Shown here: positions 38,615-46,653 of the stretch, one piece after another | How positions within the stretch are numbered: the first letter of the stretch is position 1 | Layout of the letters: every line of letters starts with the position of its first letter | NCBI GenBank assembly: GCA_001799565.1 | Contig: MGTS01000024.1 | Coordinates: 1-64,000 of the forward strand | Direction: 5' to 3' | DNA length: 64,000 nt | DNA from: Elusimicrobia bacterium GWA2_51_34 | Lineage (GTDB): Bacteria > Elusimicrobiota > Elusimicrobia > Elusimicrobiales > UBA9959 | Position numbers and translations under genes: made by a program | Notes under the pieces: generated by a model | The model's database searches: none | Told to the model about the DNA's origin: nothing | The model's input: the letters and a program-made list of their open reading frames with translations, nothing else

Positions 38615-40555
38615 TTGAAAAGCCGGCATATTGAATCCTGCCGCCCGCGTCCGGAGTTGCCCAAAAAAAGGGAAATGCCGTCCAGCCTCGGAGCGCGCTA
38701 CTTTGGGGCGGATCCCGCCTCCGCCTTAGGCGGATGCGGGGTAAACCGCTGCGAATTTCTGGTATGGGCTCCGCAGGCCAGGCGGGTACAATTGAGACTT
38801 CTCACTCCGCGCCGTAAACTGCTTCCTATGGTTACGGACGGTTCCGGTTATCACTGGACGGTCCTTTCGGATGTGGAGCCGGGAACGGAATATCTCTTCC
38901 GCCTGGGCGGCGGTCTGGAAAGGCCCGACCCTGCCTCCCATTGTCAGCCGCACGGCGTTCATGGTCCGTCGGAGGTAGTGGACCCGGCCTATAACTGGCA
39001 TGACAAGGCCTGGAACGGTCTGCCCCTTGAACGTTTCGTCATTTATGAACTGCACACAGGAACCTTCTCGCCCGAGGGGACCTTTGCCGGAATTATCCCC
39101 AGGCTGGATACCCTCAAAGACCTTGGCGTGACCGTTCTGGGGATTATGCCAGTGGCGCAATTTCCAGGCGCGCGCAATTGGGGATATGATGGGGTATATC
39201 CATTTGCGGCGCAGCAATCCTACGGCGGCGCGCCGGAACTTAAGCGCCTGGTGGACGCCTGCCACAAGCGCGGGATAGCTGTAATGCTTGATGTCGTATA
39301 CAATCACGTGGGGCCTGAGGGCAACTATCTGCGGGATTTCGGTCCTTATTTTACGCGCGATTACCGGACGCCGTGGGGAGAAGCGCTGAATTTTGAAGGT
39401 CCCGGTTCCGACGAAGTGCGCCGCTTTTTTATTGAAAGCGCCGTGCGCTGGCTGGATGAATTTCATATTGACGCTTTGCGCCTTGACTCCGTTCACGCCA
39501 TACGTGATTTTTCCGCGCGGCACTTTGTGGAGGAACTGGCCGCGGCCGCGCATAAAATTGCCCGCGCCCGGGGCCGCATGATACAGGTAATAGCGGAGAG
39601 CAGCCTTAACGACCCGCGCGTCATCCGGTCTCCCGCCGTTGGCGGCTGGGGCTGCGACGCGCAATACTGCAAGGATTTTCATCATTCCCTGCATGTAGCG
39701 CTGACAGGCGAACGTTCGGGACAATACCGGGATTTTGCGGGGCTACGTGACCTGGCCCGGTCATACCGCGACGCTTTCGTTTACACCGGTCAGTATTCGG
39801 CTTGTCGGCGCAGCAAACACGGCCGCAGCGCGGCCGGAAGGCCCGCCGCGCAGTTCCTGGTTTTCGCGCAGGACCACGACGAGGCGGGTAACAGACCGCA
39901 TGGCGAGCGGCTGGCCGCTCTGGCGGATTTTGAGGCCCTTAAGCTTGCGGCCGGCGCGGTGGCCCTGTCGCCCTTCATTCCGTTCCTGTTCATGGGCGAG
40001 GAATATGGGGAAGAGTCGCCGTTCCTTTATTTCACCAGCCATTCAGATAAGCGGCTCGCCGAAGCCGTTCGTCTGGGGAGACGCAGGGAATTTAATTTGG
40101 CCGCGGGTAAAGTGAAAATTCCGGATCCTAATTCGGAGAGCGCCTTTCTTCGCTCCCGGCTTAATCATAGGCTTCGCCGTAAAGGAAGACATGCCGTTCT
40201 TGAGCGTTTCTACCGCCGCCTCTACGCTTTGCGCCGCGGCCATCCCGCGCTGGCAAAACCTGACCGGGAAAATATTGAAGTGGCGCTTTATGAAGAGGCC
40301 GGGATGCTTACGGTGCGGCGCCGTGCCGGCGGGGATGAAGCGTTCTTTATCCTGAATTTAGCGAAAAAACCCGGCCGTGTGAAACTGGAACTGCCCGGCG
40401 GGAAATGGACCAGGCTTCTGGATTCGGCGCAGCCGCAATGGGGCGGGCCTGGCAGCCCTGCCGCGGAGTGTCTCACCGGCGCTCAGGCGGAACTGTCTCT
40501 GGCGCCGCTTAGCGTAGTGCTTTACGGTAAAGAGATTAAAACGATGAAGGAGTGA
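38615..40555 (+). CDS. treZ: Malto-oligosyltrehalose trehalohydrolase
   Basis: 646 residues of GH13, releasing trehalose from maltooligosyl-trehalose. The start is TTG 38615 with GGAGG 5-9 bp upstream. An N-terminal CBM48-like domain carries ERPDPASHCQPHGVHGPSEV, a TreZ signature. The barrel has YELHTGTFSPEGTF, VVYNHVGPEGNYL, nucleophile Asp in DALRLDSVHAI (about 290), general acid Glu in VIAESSLND (about 326) and the third acid in AQDHDEAGNR (about 422). The partner TreY is not in the window. A palindromic repeat (38714-38740) is embedded near the N-terminus and encodes ASALGGCG. The pathway is glucan breakdown to trehalose. Confidence 0.9.
   Translation: MKSRHIESCRPRPELPKKREMPSSLGARYFGADPASALGGCGVNRCEFLVWAPQARRVQLRLLTPRRKLLPMVTDGSGYHWTVLSDVEPGTEYLFRLGGGLERPDPASHCQPHGVHGPSEVVDPAYNWHDKAWNGLPLERFVIYELHTGTFSPEGTFAGIIPRLDTLKDLGVTVLGIMPVAQFPGARNWGYDGVYPFAAQQSYGGAPELKRLVDACHKRGIAVMLDVVYNHVGPEGNYLRDFGPYFTRDYRTPWGEALNFEGPGSDEVRRFFIESAVRWLDEFHIDALRLDSVHAIRDFSARHFVEELAAAAHKIARARGRMIQVIAESSLNDPRVIRSPAVGGWGCDAQYCKDFHHSLHVALTGERSGQYRDFAGLRDLARSYRDAFVYTGQYSACRRSKHGRSAAGRPAAQFLVFAQDHDEAGNRPHGERLAALADFEALKLAAGAVALSPFIPFLFMGEEYGEESPFLYFTSHSDKRLAEAVRLGRRREFNLAAGKVKIPDPNSESAFLRSRLNHRLRRKGRHAVLERFYRRLYALRRGHPALAKPDRENIEVALYEEAGMLTVRRRAGGDEAFFILNLAKKPGRVKLELPGGKWTRLLDSAQPQWGGPGSPAAECLTGAQAELSLAPLSVVLYGKEIKTMKE
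38714..38740. repeat. TCCGCCTAAGGCGGA-family palindrome inside treZ
   Basis: CCCGCCTCCGCC-TTA-GGCGGATGCGGG has 12-bp arms with one mismatch and lies in frame within the N-terminal part of treZ. Confidence 0.7.
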
Positions 40556-40657
40556 TTACAGTGATTAAAGAATGGATAACAGTGATAAAAGGGGAATTGC
40601 CAAAATCATTTGTTTATTATCACTACAATCTCTTAATGCTATCACTGTAATCTCTTT
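40551..40657. repeat. Word-built hairpin between treZ and glgE
   Basis: AGTGATTACAGTGATTAAAGAATGGATAACAGTGATAA faces TTATCACTACAATCTCTTAATGCTATCACTGTAATCTCTT. The left edge overlaps the treZ stop codon. Confidence 0.75.
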
Positions 40658-40669
40658 CAAGGAGGAATT

Positions 40670-42751
40670 ATGCCAAAGAAACCCGGGAAAATTGTTAAGC
40701 GCGCGACGGTGTTAGAAAATATCTCTGTGGAAAGCCCCCGGCGCGTTGCTATTGAGAATGTACGCCCCCAAATAGACGGCGGGCTGTTTCCCATCAAGCG
40801 CGTTATTGGAGAACAGATCCGGGTTGAAGCGGATATTTTCGCGGACGGGCACGACGAGTTGGCGTGCTTCCTGCTTTACCGCAGGGAGCGCCCCGCCCTT
40901 TTGCCAACAGAGTTAAACAGCATCAGGCAAAAGGGCGGGGTATGGAAGCGGGTTCCGATGCGGCCTTTGGGCAATGACCGCTGGCGGGCTGAATTTAAAG
41001 TGACGCAGCTGGGTTCGTATCGCTACACTGTTGAGGTCTGCATTGATCACTTCGCGACATGGTTGAGGGATTTAAAGAAACGGCTGGATGCCGGTCAGGA
41101 CGCGCGTTTGGAAATTCCGGCCGGCGCTGAACTTATTGCCGCGGCCGCGGCCAGGGCCATCTCCGGAAAAGCGGATTCCCGGCGGCTTAAAGAGCTGGCG
41201 CGTGACTTTGCGTCCGGCGGCGATCCGCGCGCTTTGGCGGAGCGTTTGTCGGACCCGGAACTGAGCGCACTGGTCTCCATCTGGGGCGACGACAAAGATT
41301 ATGTCCGGTTCGCCCGCGAGCTTGAGGTGTGGGTGGAGCGTGTCAGGGCCCGTTTCAGCGCGTGGTATGAACTGTTTCCCCGTTCCTGCTCGTCCAAACC
41401 TGGCCGGCACGGGACGTTTAAGGATCTTTTAGCGCGTCTGCCGTATATAGCTGGAATGGGTTTTGACGTGTTTTACCTGCCGCCTATCCATCCTGTAGGC
41501 CGCACCCATCGCAAAGGCAGGAACAATTCCCTATCGGCCAGGCCGGGTGAGCCGGGCAGCCCCTGGGCCATCGGCGACAAGACCGGCGGTCATAAGGCCA
41601 TACATACGGAGCTTGGAACTTTGCGTGATTTTCAGCTGCTGATCGCGGCGGCCAAAGAGAACGGCCTGGAACTGGCCTTGGACATCGCTTTGCAGTGCTC
41701 TCCCGACCATCCCTGGCTGCGAGAGCATCCGCAGTGGTTCCGGCGCAGGCCGGACGGAAGCCTGCGCCACGCAGAGAACCCGCCTAAAAAATACGAAGAC
41801 ATATATCCGCTGGATTTCGCCTGCCGGGATTGGCGGCCTTTGTGGGACGAGGTGAAAAGCGTATTTCAGTTCTGGATGGAGCAGGGAGTGCGGATCTTTC
41901 GCGTGGACAACCCGCATACCAAACCCTTCACTTTCTGGGACTGGCTCATCCGGGAACTCCGGCGTGGGAACCCCGACCTTATTTTCCTCGCCGAAGCTTT
42001 CACCCGGCCAAGGGTAATGTGCCGCCTGGCCAAGGCTGGTTTCAGCCAGTCCTATAACTACTTTCCCTGGCGCAATTCCAGGCGGGAACTTGAAAGCTAT
42101 TTCACCGAGCTGACCCGCACCGAGGTGAGCGAGTACCTGCGGCCGAACCTGTGGCCCAATACTCCGGATATCCTTACGGAGTATCTGCAGTTCGGCGGGC
42201 GTCCTGCTTTCATGATCCGTCATGTTCTGGCGGCCACGTTGGGCGCCAGTTACGGGATATACGGTCCGGCGTTTGAACTGTGTGAACGCGCGCCCAGGGA
42301 TCCGGGCCAGGAGGAGTACCTGAATTCTGAAAAGTACGAGATTAAGAGCTGGGATCTTAACCGGGCGGACAGCATCCGTGATTTTATCGCCCGCGTCAAC
42401 CGCGTCCGCGGTGAAAATCTCCCGCTGCACAACGACGCGAGCCTGCGATTCTTCCATGTGGACAACGAGCAGCTCATCTGTTACGGTAAACAGGCCGCCG
42501 GAGATATTGTGATTATGGTGGTTAACCTGGACCCGAACTATAAACAATCCGGCTGGGTGGACCTTCCGCTTAGCGAGCTGGGGCTGACCGCCGACAAACT
42601 GTACCAGATGCACGATCTGCTGGATGATAAGCGTTATTTGTGGCGGGGTGCGCGTAATTATGTGGAGCTTGATCCGAAAGTGTGCCCGGCCCACATCTTC
42701 CGCCTGCGCCGTTACGTAAAGACCGAACAGGACTTTGATTATTTTCTGTAA
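40670..42751 (+). CDS. glgE: Maltose-1-phosphate maltosyltransferase
   Basis: 693 residues, GH13_3 GlgE, extending alpha-1,4-glucan by maltosyl units from maltose-1-phosphate and releasing phosphate. It has the N-terminal domain start RVAIENVRPQIDGGLFPIKR, then FDVFYLPPIHPVGRTHRKGRNN. Nucleophile Asp is in FRVDNPHTKPFTFWDW (about 412) and general acid Glu in FLAEAFTRPRVM (about 441), followed by YNYFPWR. It starts at ATG 40670 after AAGGAGG. Together with the GlgM-like gene it forms a maltose-1-phosphate route to glycogen. TreS and maltokinase are not seen here. Confidence 0.94.
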   Translation: MPKKPGKIVKRATVLENISVESPRRVAIENVRPQIDGGLFPIKRVIGEQIRVEADIFADGHDELACFLLYRRERPALLPTELNSIRQKGGVWKRVPMRPLGNDRWRAEFKVTQLGSYRYTVEVCIDHFATWLRDLKKRLDAGQDARLEIPAGAELIAAAAARAISGKADSRRLKELARDFASGGDPRALAERLSDPELSALVSIWGDDKDYVRFARELEVWVERVRARFSAWYELFPRSCSSKPGRHGTFKDLLARLPYIAGMGFDVFYLPPIHPVGRTHRKGRNNSLSARPGEPGSPWAIGDKTGGHKAIHTELGTLRDFQLLIAAAKENGLELALDIALQCSPDHPWLREHPQWFRRRPDGSLRHAENPPKKYEDIYPLDFACRDWRPLWDEVKSVFQFWMEQGVRIFRVDNPHTKPFTFWDWLIRELRRGNPDLIFLAEAFTRPRVMCRLAKAGFSQSYNYFPWRNSRRELESYFTELTRTEVSEYLRPNLWPNTPDILTEYLQFGGRPAFMIRHVLAATLGASYGIYGPAFELCERAPRDPGQEEYLNSEKYEIKSWDLNRADSIRDFIARVNRVRGENLPLHNDASLRFFHVDNEQLICYGKQAAGDIVIMVVNLDPNYKQSGWVDLPLSELGLTADKLYQMHDLLDDKRYLWRGARNYVELDPKVCPAHIFRLRRYVKTEQDFDYFL

Positions 42752-42776
42752 TTTTAAGTAACTGCTCAAGTAGACA

Positions 42777-42860
42777 GGATTCAGAAGTCAGAATTCAGAA
42801 TGGCAGAATCTTTTTCGGCGCGGGCATTCTTATTGTGACTCCTGAATTCTGGTTTCTGAC
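42777..42860. repeat. Word-built hairpin between glgE and the aminopeptidase
   Basis: AGGATTCAGAAGTCAGAATTCAGAATG faces CATTCTTATTGTGACTCCTGAATTCTGGTTTCTGAC; same words as the trpS-scpA hairpin. Confidence 0.8.
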
Positions 42861-42900
42861 TACCGGAATAGTTACAATTTCAAAGGACAAGGAGGCCGTA

Positions 42901-44103
42901 ATGGCTATATATTCCAGTGAGCAGCTTGAAAAATACGCGGATGCGCTTATATGGGGGCTTAAAACCGCGCGGACGGGGTTTAAAAAATACGACGCCATAC
43001 TTATCCGCTGCGACCTTGAAGGCCGCGAGCTTGGAGAGGTGGTGCACCGCAAGCTTGTGCGGGCCGGGTACAACGTAACTTTCCGCTTTATAATGAATCC
43101 GCGGCTGGAACGGGACTTTTATGAATTTTCAGACGACAGACAGCGCGCTTTCGTGGCGGCCGGAGACAAGGAGTTTTACTCAGCCTTGAACGGCAATATT
43201 TACATTCACGCGCCCGCTTCGCTGACGCATCTTAAGGGAATAGACACAAAACGCCAGTCACAGGTGGCCATAGCCAGGAAGCCGTTCCGTGACCTGATGA
43301 CCAGGAACGAGGATAAGGGGAAGTTCGGCTGGACGCTTTGCACTTATCCTACCGAAGAACTGGCCCGCCAGGCCAGGCTGCCGCTTAAGGAATATGCGGC
43401 CCAGATAGCCAGAGCCTGCTTCCTTGGCGAAAAGAATCCGGTCAAAAAATGGGCGGAGATTTACAAAAATTCCATGGCTATAAAGAAATGGCTTAAGGGG
43501 CTTAAGATAGATACTATCCGTACTGAGTCCAGATCCATGGACTTTGAAATAAAAGTGGGAGACATGCGGCGCTTCCTGGGTGTGAGCGGCCATAACATCC
43601 CCTCTTTTGAGATATTCACCTCGCCGGACTGGCGCGGCACTAAAGGCGTGTATTTCGCTAACCTTCCGGCATTCCGCGGCGGCAATTATGTTAAAGGCAT
43701 CCGTTTAGAGTTCAAGTCCGGCAGCGCGGTAAAGATCTCTGCCAAAAAAGGCGAAGAGTACGTGAAGAAAATAATGGCCACCGATAAGGGCGCTTCCCGG
43801 ATAGGGGAATATTCGCTTACGGACCGCCGCTTTTCCAGAATAGACAAGTTTATGGCCGATACCCTGTTTGATGAAAACTATGGCGGCAGGCACGGCAACT
43901 GCCATGTGGCCGTAGGCGACGCCTATTGCGACACCTATGCCGGAGACGTCTCAAAGCTCACTGAAAAGATAAAAGTAAAACTGGGCTATAACAACTCGGC
44001 CATACATTGGGATATGATTAACACTGAAGATAAAAAAGTGACCGCAACGCTTAAGAACGGCAAAAAGACCGTCATCTACGAAAAGGGACAGTTCAGGTAC
44101 TAA
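42901..44103 (+). CDS. M29-family aminopeptidase
   Basis: 400 residues of the AmpS/PepS (M29) metallo-aminopeptidases, which remove N-terminal residues from peptides. The real start is ATG 42901 (MAIYSSEQLEKYADALI) with AAGGAGG 7-13 bp upstream; the upstream part in the track is hairpin DNA. Metal-site motifs: SGHNIPSFEIFTSPD, RLEFKSG, GEYSLTDRRFSRI, DENYGGRHGNCHVAVGDAY and IHWDMI. The His and Glu/Asp ligands all appear present. It is a cytosolic peptide-turnover enzyme without a functional link to the glucan genes. Confidence 0.88.
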   Translation: MAIYSSEQLEKYADALIWGLKTARTGFKKYDAILIRCDLEGRELGEVVHRKLVRAGYNVTFRFIMNPRLERDFYEFSDDRQRAFVAAGDKEFYSALNGNIYIHAPASLTHLKGIDTKRQSQVAIARKPFRDLMTRNEDKGKFGWTLCTYPTEELARQARLPLKEYAAQIARACFLGEKNPVKKWAEIYKNSMAIKKWLKGLKIDTIRTESRSMDFEIKVGDMRRFLGVSGHNIPSFEIFTSPDWRGTKGVYFANLPAFRGGNYVKGIRLEFKSGSAVKISAKKGEEYVKKIMATDKGASRIGEYSLTDRRFSRIDKFMADTLFDENYGGRHGNCHVAVGDAYCDTYAGDVSKLTEKIKVKLGYNNSAIHWDMINTEDKKVTATLKNGKKTVIYEKGQFRY

Positions 44104-44106
44104 CGA

Positions 44107-44205
44107 AAGTGGCGAGTGGTTAGTGGGTAGTGGTTAGTAACGGAGTTAAGGAGAGATTCGTATCTTTTAAATTGCTAACCACTGACCACTGTTCACTGTC
44201 CACTT
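44107..44205. repeat. Word-built hairpin upstream of the transporter
   Basis: AAGTGGCGAGTGGTTAGTGGGTAGTGGTTAG faces CTAACCACTGACCACTGTTCACTGTCCACTT. Confidence 0.8.
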
Positions 44206-44211
44206 CCCCAT

Positions 44212-45483
44212 ATGGCAACACTTCTCGCGGCTTTGAGAACTGGAAGGGGGCGGCATGTGGCCGCTGCGGTGGGACTCGCCGGCCTTTCGGCGTCCTTCCT
44301 TTTCTGCGGCTACGAGTTCATACGCTCGCCCATAGAATCCATATTTATTGACAATTTCGGAGCGGCGGCAAAACCTTACGCCCTCAGCTGCGTGCCGGTG
44401 ATGATGGGCCTGCTTATATACCTCTACGGCAGGTCTTTGTCCGCCTTCGGCGGCGCGCGGTCCATGGCGGGGTCCATGCTTTTGTCCAGCGCGGTGTTTG
44501 TCGCCGCATATTTTTCTTTGGACCGGCTTGGCGGGCCGATGGTGTTTTTTTTGTTTGTTTTCAAGGAATCTTATGTGGTGATAATTTCAGAGCAGTACTG
44601 GTCTTTTATAGACAGCGTAGTCAGGGACGAGGAAGGCAGGGTGTTTAACGGGCCGGTGGCCGGTTTTGGCGCTCTTGGTTCTTTAGTGGGCGGTTTCCTG
44701 CTTGGCCGTTACGCTGTGCGGCTGCACACTGAAACTTTCATACTGCTGTCAGCCCTGTGTTTTCTGCCGGCCATGGCGCTGATGTGGAAGGCTTACGGCC
44801 GTGCCGGGGAGCCTAAGCCGGCGGCTGATGAGGAAGGCGGTAAAAAGGGCCATATTCATCTGGGCATACTCAGGGAGAACCGCACCGTTCTCTTTATAGC
44901 TTTAACTATTTTTTCCGCGCAGGTTGTGGCCACCGCCCTAGACCTGCGGTTCTCGCTGCTTGTGCAGGACGCCCTGCCGGATAAGGATCTGCGTACTGCG
45001 TTCCTCGGCGGTTTTTGGATGAAAGTGAATATTTTTTCTTTTTCAATGCAGTTTTTGTTTACGCCGCTTTTGCTGCGTTACCTGTCGGCGCGCCGCATCC
45101 TGACCGCCATCCCGGTAGTTCATATAGCCACCTGCGCTATGCTGCTTGTCTATCCAAGTCTGGGGCTTGCTTCGGCGGCTTTTCTGTTGTTTAAGGGAAT
45201 GGATTATTCCATTTTCAGGGCTTCAAAAGAAACTCTTTATATACCTTTCTCTTACGATACGCGTTACCGCGCCAAGCAGGTGGCTGACGCGTTTACTTAC
45301 AGGTTTTCCAAGGGTTTTACTTCCATCGTACTTTCCATTGTTAAATCTTTCATCGCCATACCGGTTGCGGTCTACGCCGCCACGGGCCTGGCGTTTTCAA
45401 CCGTCTGGTTTGGTTTCTCCTTTCCGCTGACAGCGAAAAGAGCACAAGAGCGCAAGAGCACAGGAACACAAGTAAGAGGCTGA
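44212..45483 (+). CDS. MFS/TLC-like multi-pass transporter
   Basis: 423 residues with about ten to twelve hydrophobic segments and no signal peptide. GYEFIRSPIESIFIDNFG, FGALGSLVGGFLLGRYAV and an RGKxTG-free loop suggest the major facilitator superfamily. The pattern SEQYWSFIDSV recalls the ATP:ADP translocase-like (TLC) branch, but that is uncertain. A substrate cannot be named. The last 15 residues (KRAQERKSTGTQVRG) are encoded by the left arm of the following repeat hairpin, so the C-terminus seems to have been extended or replaced by the repeat. Confidence 0.65.
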   Translation: MATLLAALRTGRGRHVAAAVGLAGLSASFLFCGYEFIRSPIESIFIDNFGAAAKPYALSCVPVMMGLLIYLYGRSLSAFGGARSMAGSMLLSSAVFVAAYFSLDRLGGPMVFFLFVFKESYVVIISEQYWSFIDSVVRDEEGRVFNGPVAGFGALGSLVGGFLLGRYAVRLHTETFILLSALCFLPAMALMWKAYGRAGEPKPAADEEGGKKGHIHLGILRENRTVLFIALTIFSAQVVATALDLRFSLLVQDALPDKDLRTAFLGGFWMKVNIFSFSMQFLFTPLLLRYLSARRILTAIPVVHIATCAMLLVYPSLGLASAAFLLFKGMDYSIFRASKETLYIPFSYDTRYRAKQVADAFTYRFSKGFTSIVLSIVKSFIAIPVAVYAATGLAFSTVWFGFSFPLTAKRAQERKSTGTQVRG

Positions 45484-45558
45484 GAAGAAAATATTGCGCA
45501 AATGAAAGAAAACAAATCTTGCTTGTGTGCTTGTGTTCCTGTGCCCTTGTGCTCCTGT
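45439..45558. repeat. Word-built hairpin between convergent genes, overlapping one
   Basis: AGAGCACAAGAGCGCAAGAGCACAGGAACACAAG (45439-45472) faces CTTGCTTGTGTGCTTGTGTTCCTGTGCCCTTGTGCTCCTG (45519-45558). It spans the 3' end of the transporter and touches the stop of the PorV-like gene, so it is well placed as a two-way terminator. Confidence 0.8.
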
Positions 45559-46574
45559 TAAAAATTAATGCCGGCTGAAATCCTGTGCACTGAGCCCAGG
45601 TCCCCGAAAGGCGAGAAGGCGTAGTCTATGCAGTAGTCGCTGTATCGCAGCCCCGTGCCGAAGGTTATATTGCGGAGCCCTCCGATATCGCTGATGGCGC
45701 GGGTATTAAAGCCGGCGCGAAGGGCTGCGTCAATTTTTTCCGAAAACCCGATTTTGAGTTCACTACCCATCGCTAGGTAGGGTAAATTATCTTTTGGGGC
45801 CACCACATCGGCTGTTATTGTGAGGTACTTGTTAAGTTCCGTCATACTGCCAAGACGCAATATCAGGGGCAGGAGTGACTCTTCCTTGTCGTAGCGGAGC
45901 GCGCCCATTATGTTCTGGGCCGACATGGCCAGGCGGAAGCGGTTGTCAAAAAAATACGGAAACAACACGCCGATGTCGGCTGAAATAGTGTTGGCGGAGG
46001 ATTCCAATTCTGAACGGATGAACTTGCCCGTAGCGCCCAGTATGAAGCGTTCTTCCGGATCTTTATTGTAGCCGGTGATATAGGTGGCAAAACCCACGGC
46101 GGCGGAAATATCGTAAGGAGTGAATCCGCCCAGATCAATGCCGCCGGAGTTTGTTTTGCGGATGGACCCGAAGTTCATATATTTTACCGCCACGCCCCAG
46201 GCCCCTACATCCCCCGCGTTTTCGGCGTAAGCGAAATAATCCACAAAAGTTTCCGCCAGATAGGGAGCGTGCATAAAGACCATGGAATTCTTTTTTACGT
46301 TTATAATGCCGGCAGGGTTCCAGTCAAGCGCGAAGGCGTCGTCGGCAAGGGCCGAGTAGGCCTCGCCAAGCGCCGCGCCGCGCGCCCCCGCGGTAACTTT
46401 TAAAAATTGCCCGCCGGAGGTGCCCGCGGATCCGCCGTCGAAACCTTCGGCATAGGAGGCAGTAGGCAGTAGGCAGTAGGTAATATATAGGAAAAGGCAG
46501 AAAGAAAGAGTCAAAGAGAAACAGACAGGAGAGGTTCCCGGTTTTATATTGCTTTTAAAACGTGTAAAGCCCAT
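45558..46574 (-). CDS. PorV/PorQ-family outer-membrane protein
   Basis: About 338 residues, start ATG 46574. A long signal peptide region ends near TASYAEG. The mature protein begins GTSGGQFLKVTAGARGAALGEAYSALADDAFALDWNPAG, the hallmark of the PorV/PorQ/UPF0164 group of FadL-like beta-barrels, and alternating beta strands continue to HRISAGINF with a terminal Phe. In Bacteroidota PorV shuttles type IX secretion substrates. The upstream FN3 protein has a T9SS-like C-terminal domain, which fits. Part of the signal peptide (YCLLPTASYA) is encoded by tandem GGCAGTA repeats of the hairpin family. Confidence 0.8.
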   Translation of the reverse strand: MGFTRFKSNIKPGTSPVCFSLTLSFCLFLYITYCLLPTASYAEGFDGGSAGTSGGQFLKVTAGARGAALGEAYSALADDAFALDWNPAGIINVKKNSMVFMHAPYLAETFVDYFAYAENAGDVGAWGVAVKYMNFGSIRKTNSGGIDLGGFTPYDISAAVGFATYITGYNKDPEERFILGATGKFIRSELESSANTISADIGVLFPYFFDNRFRLAMSAQNIMGALRYDKEESLLPLILRLGSMTELNKYLTITADVVAPKDNLPYLAMGSELKIGFSEKIDAALRAGFNTRAISDIGGLRNITFGTGLRYSDYCIDYAFSPFGDLGSVHRISAGINF

Positions 46575-46649
46575 ACGTTTTCCTCTGAAACCCTTTTCTT
46601 CCGCCCTGCCTGCTACCTGCCACATACCACCTACTACCTGCTACCCTAT
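46455..46649. repeat. Word-built hairpin containing the PorV start codon
   Basis: GGAGGCAGTAGGCAGTAGGCAGTAGGTAAT (46455-46484) faces CTGCCTGCTACCTGCCACATACCACCTACTACCTGCTACCC (46606-46646). The left arm is coding (signal peptide), and the loop contains the start codon and early coding sequence. Confidence 0.75.
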
Positions 46650-46653
46650 CCTG

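Noticed and set aside
41531-42769. 412-aa ORF antisense to glgE
   Set aside because: It mirrors a GC-rich gene with complete GlgE motifs on the other strand. Its own sequence shows no domain. The same applies to the long antisense ORFs at 23405-24382 and 38726-39724.
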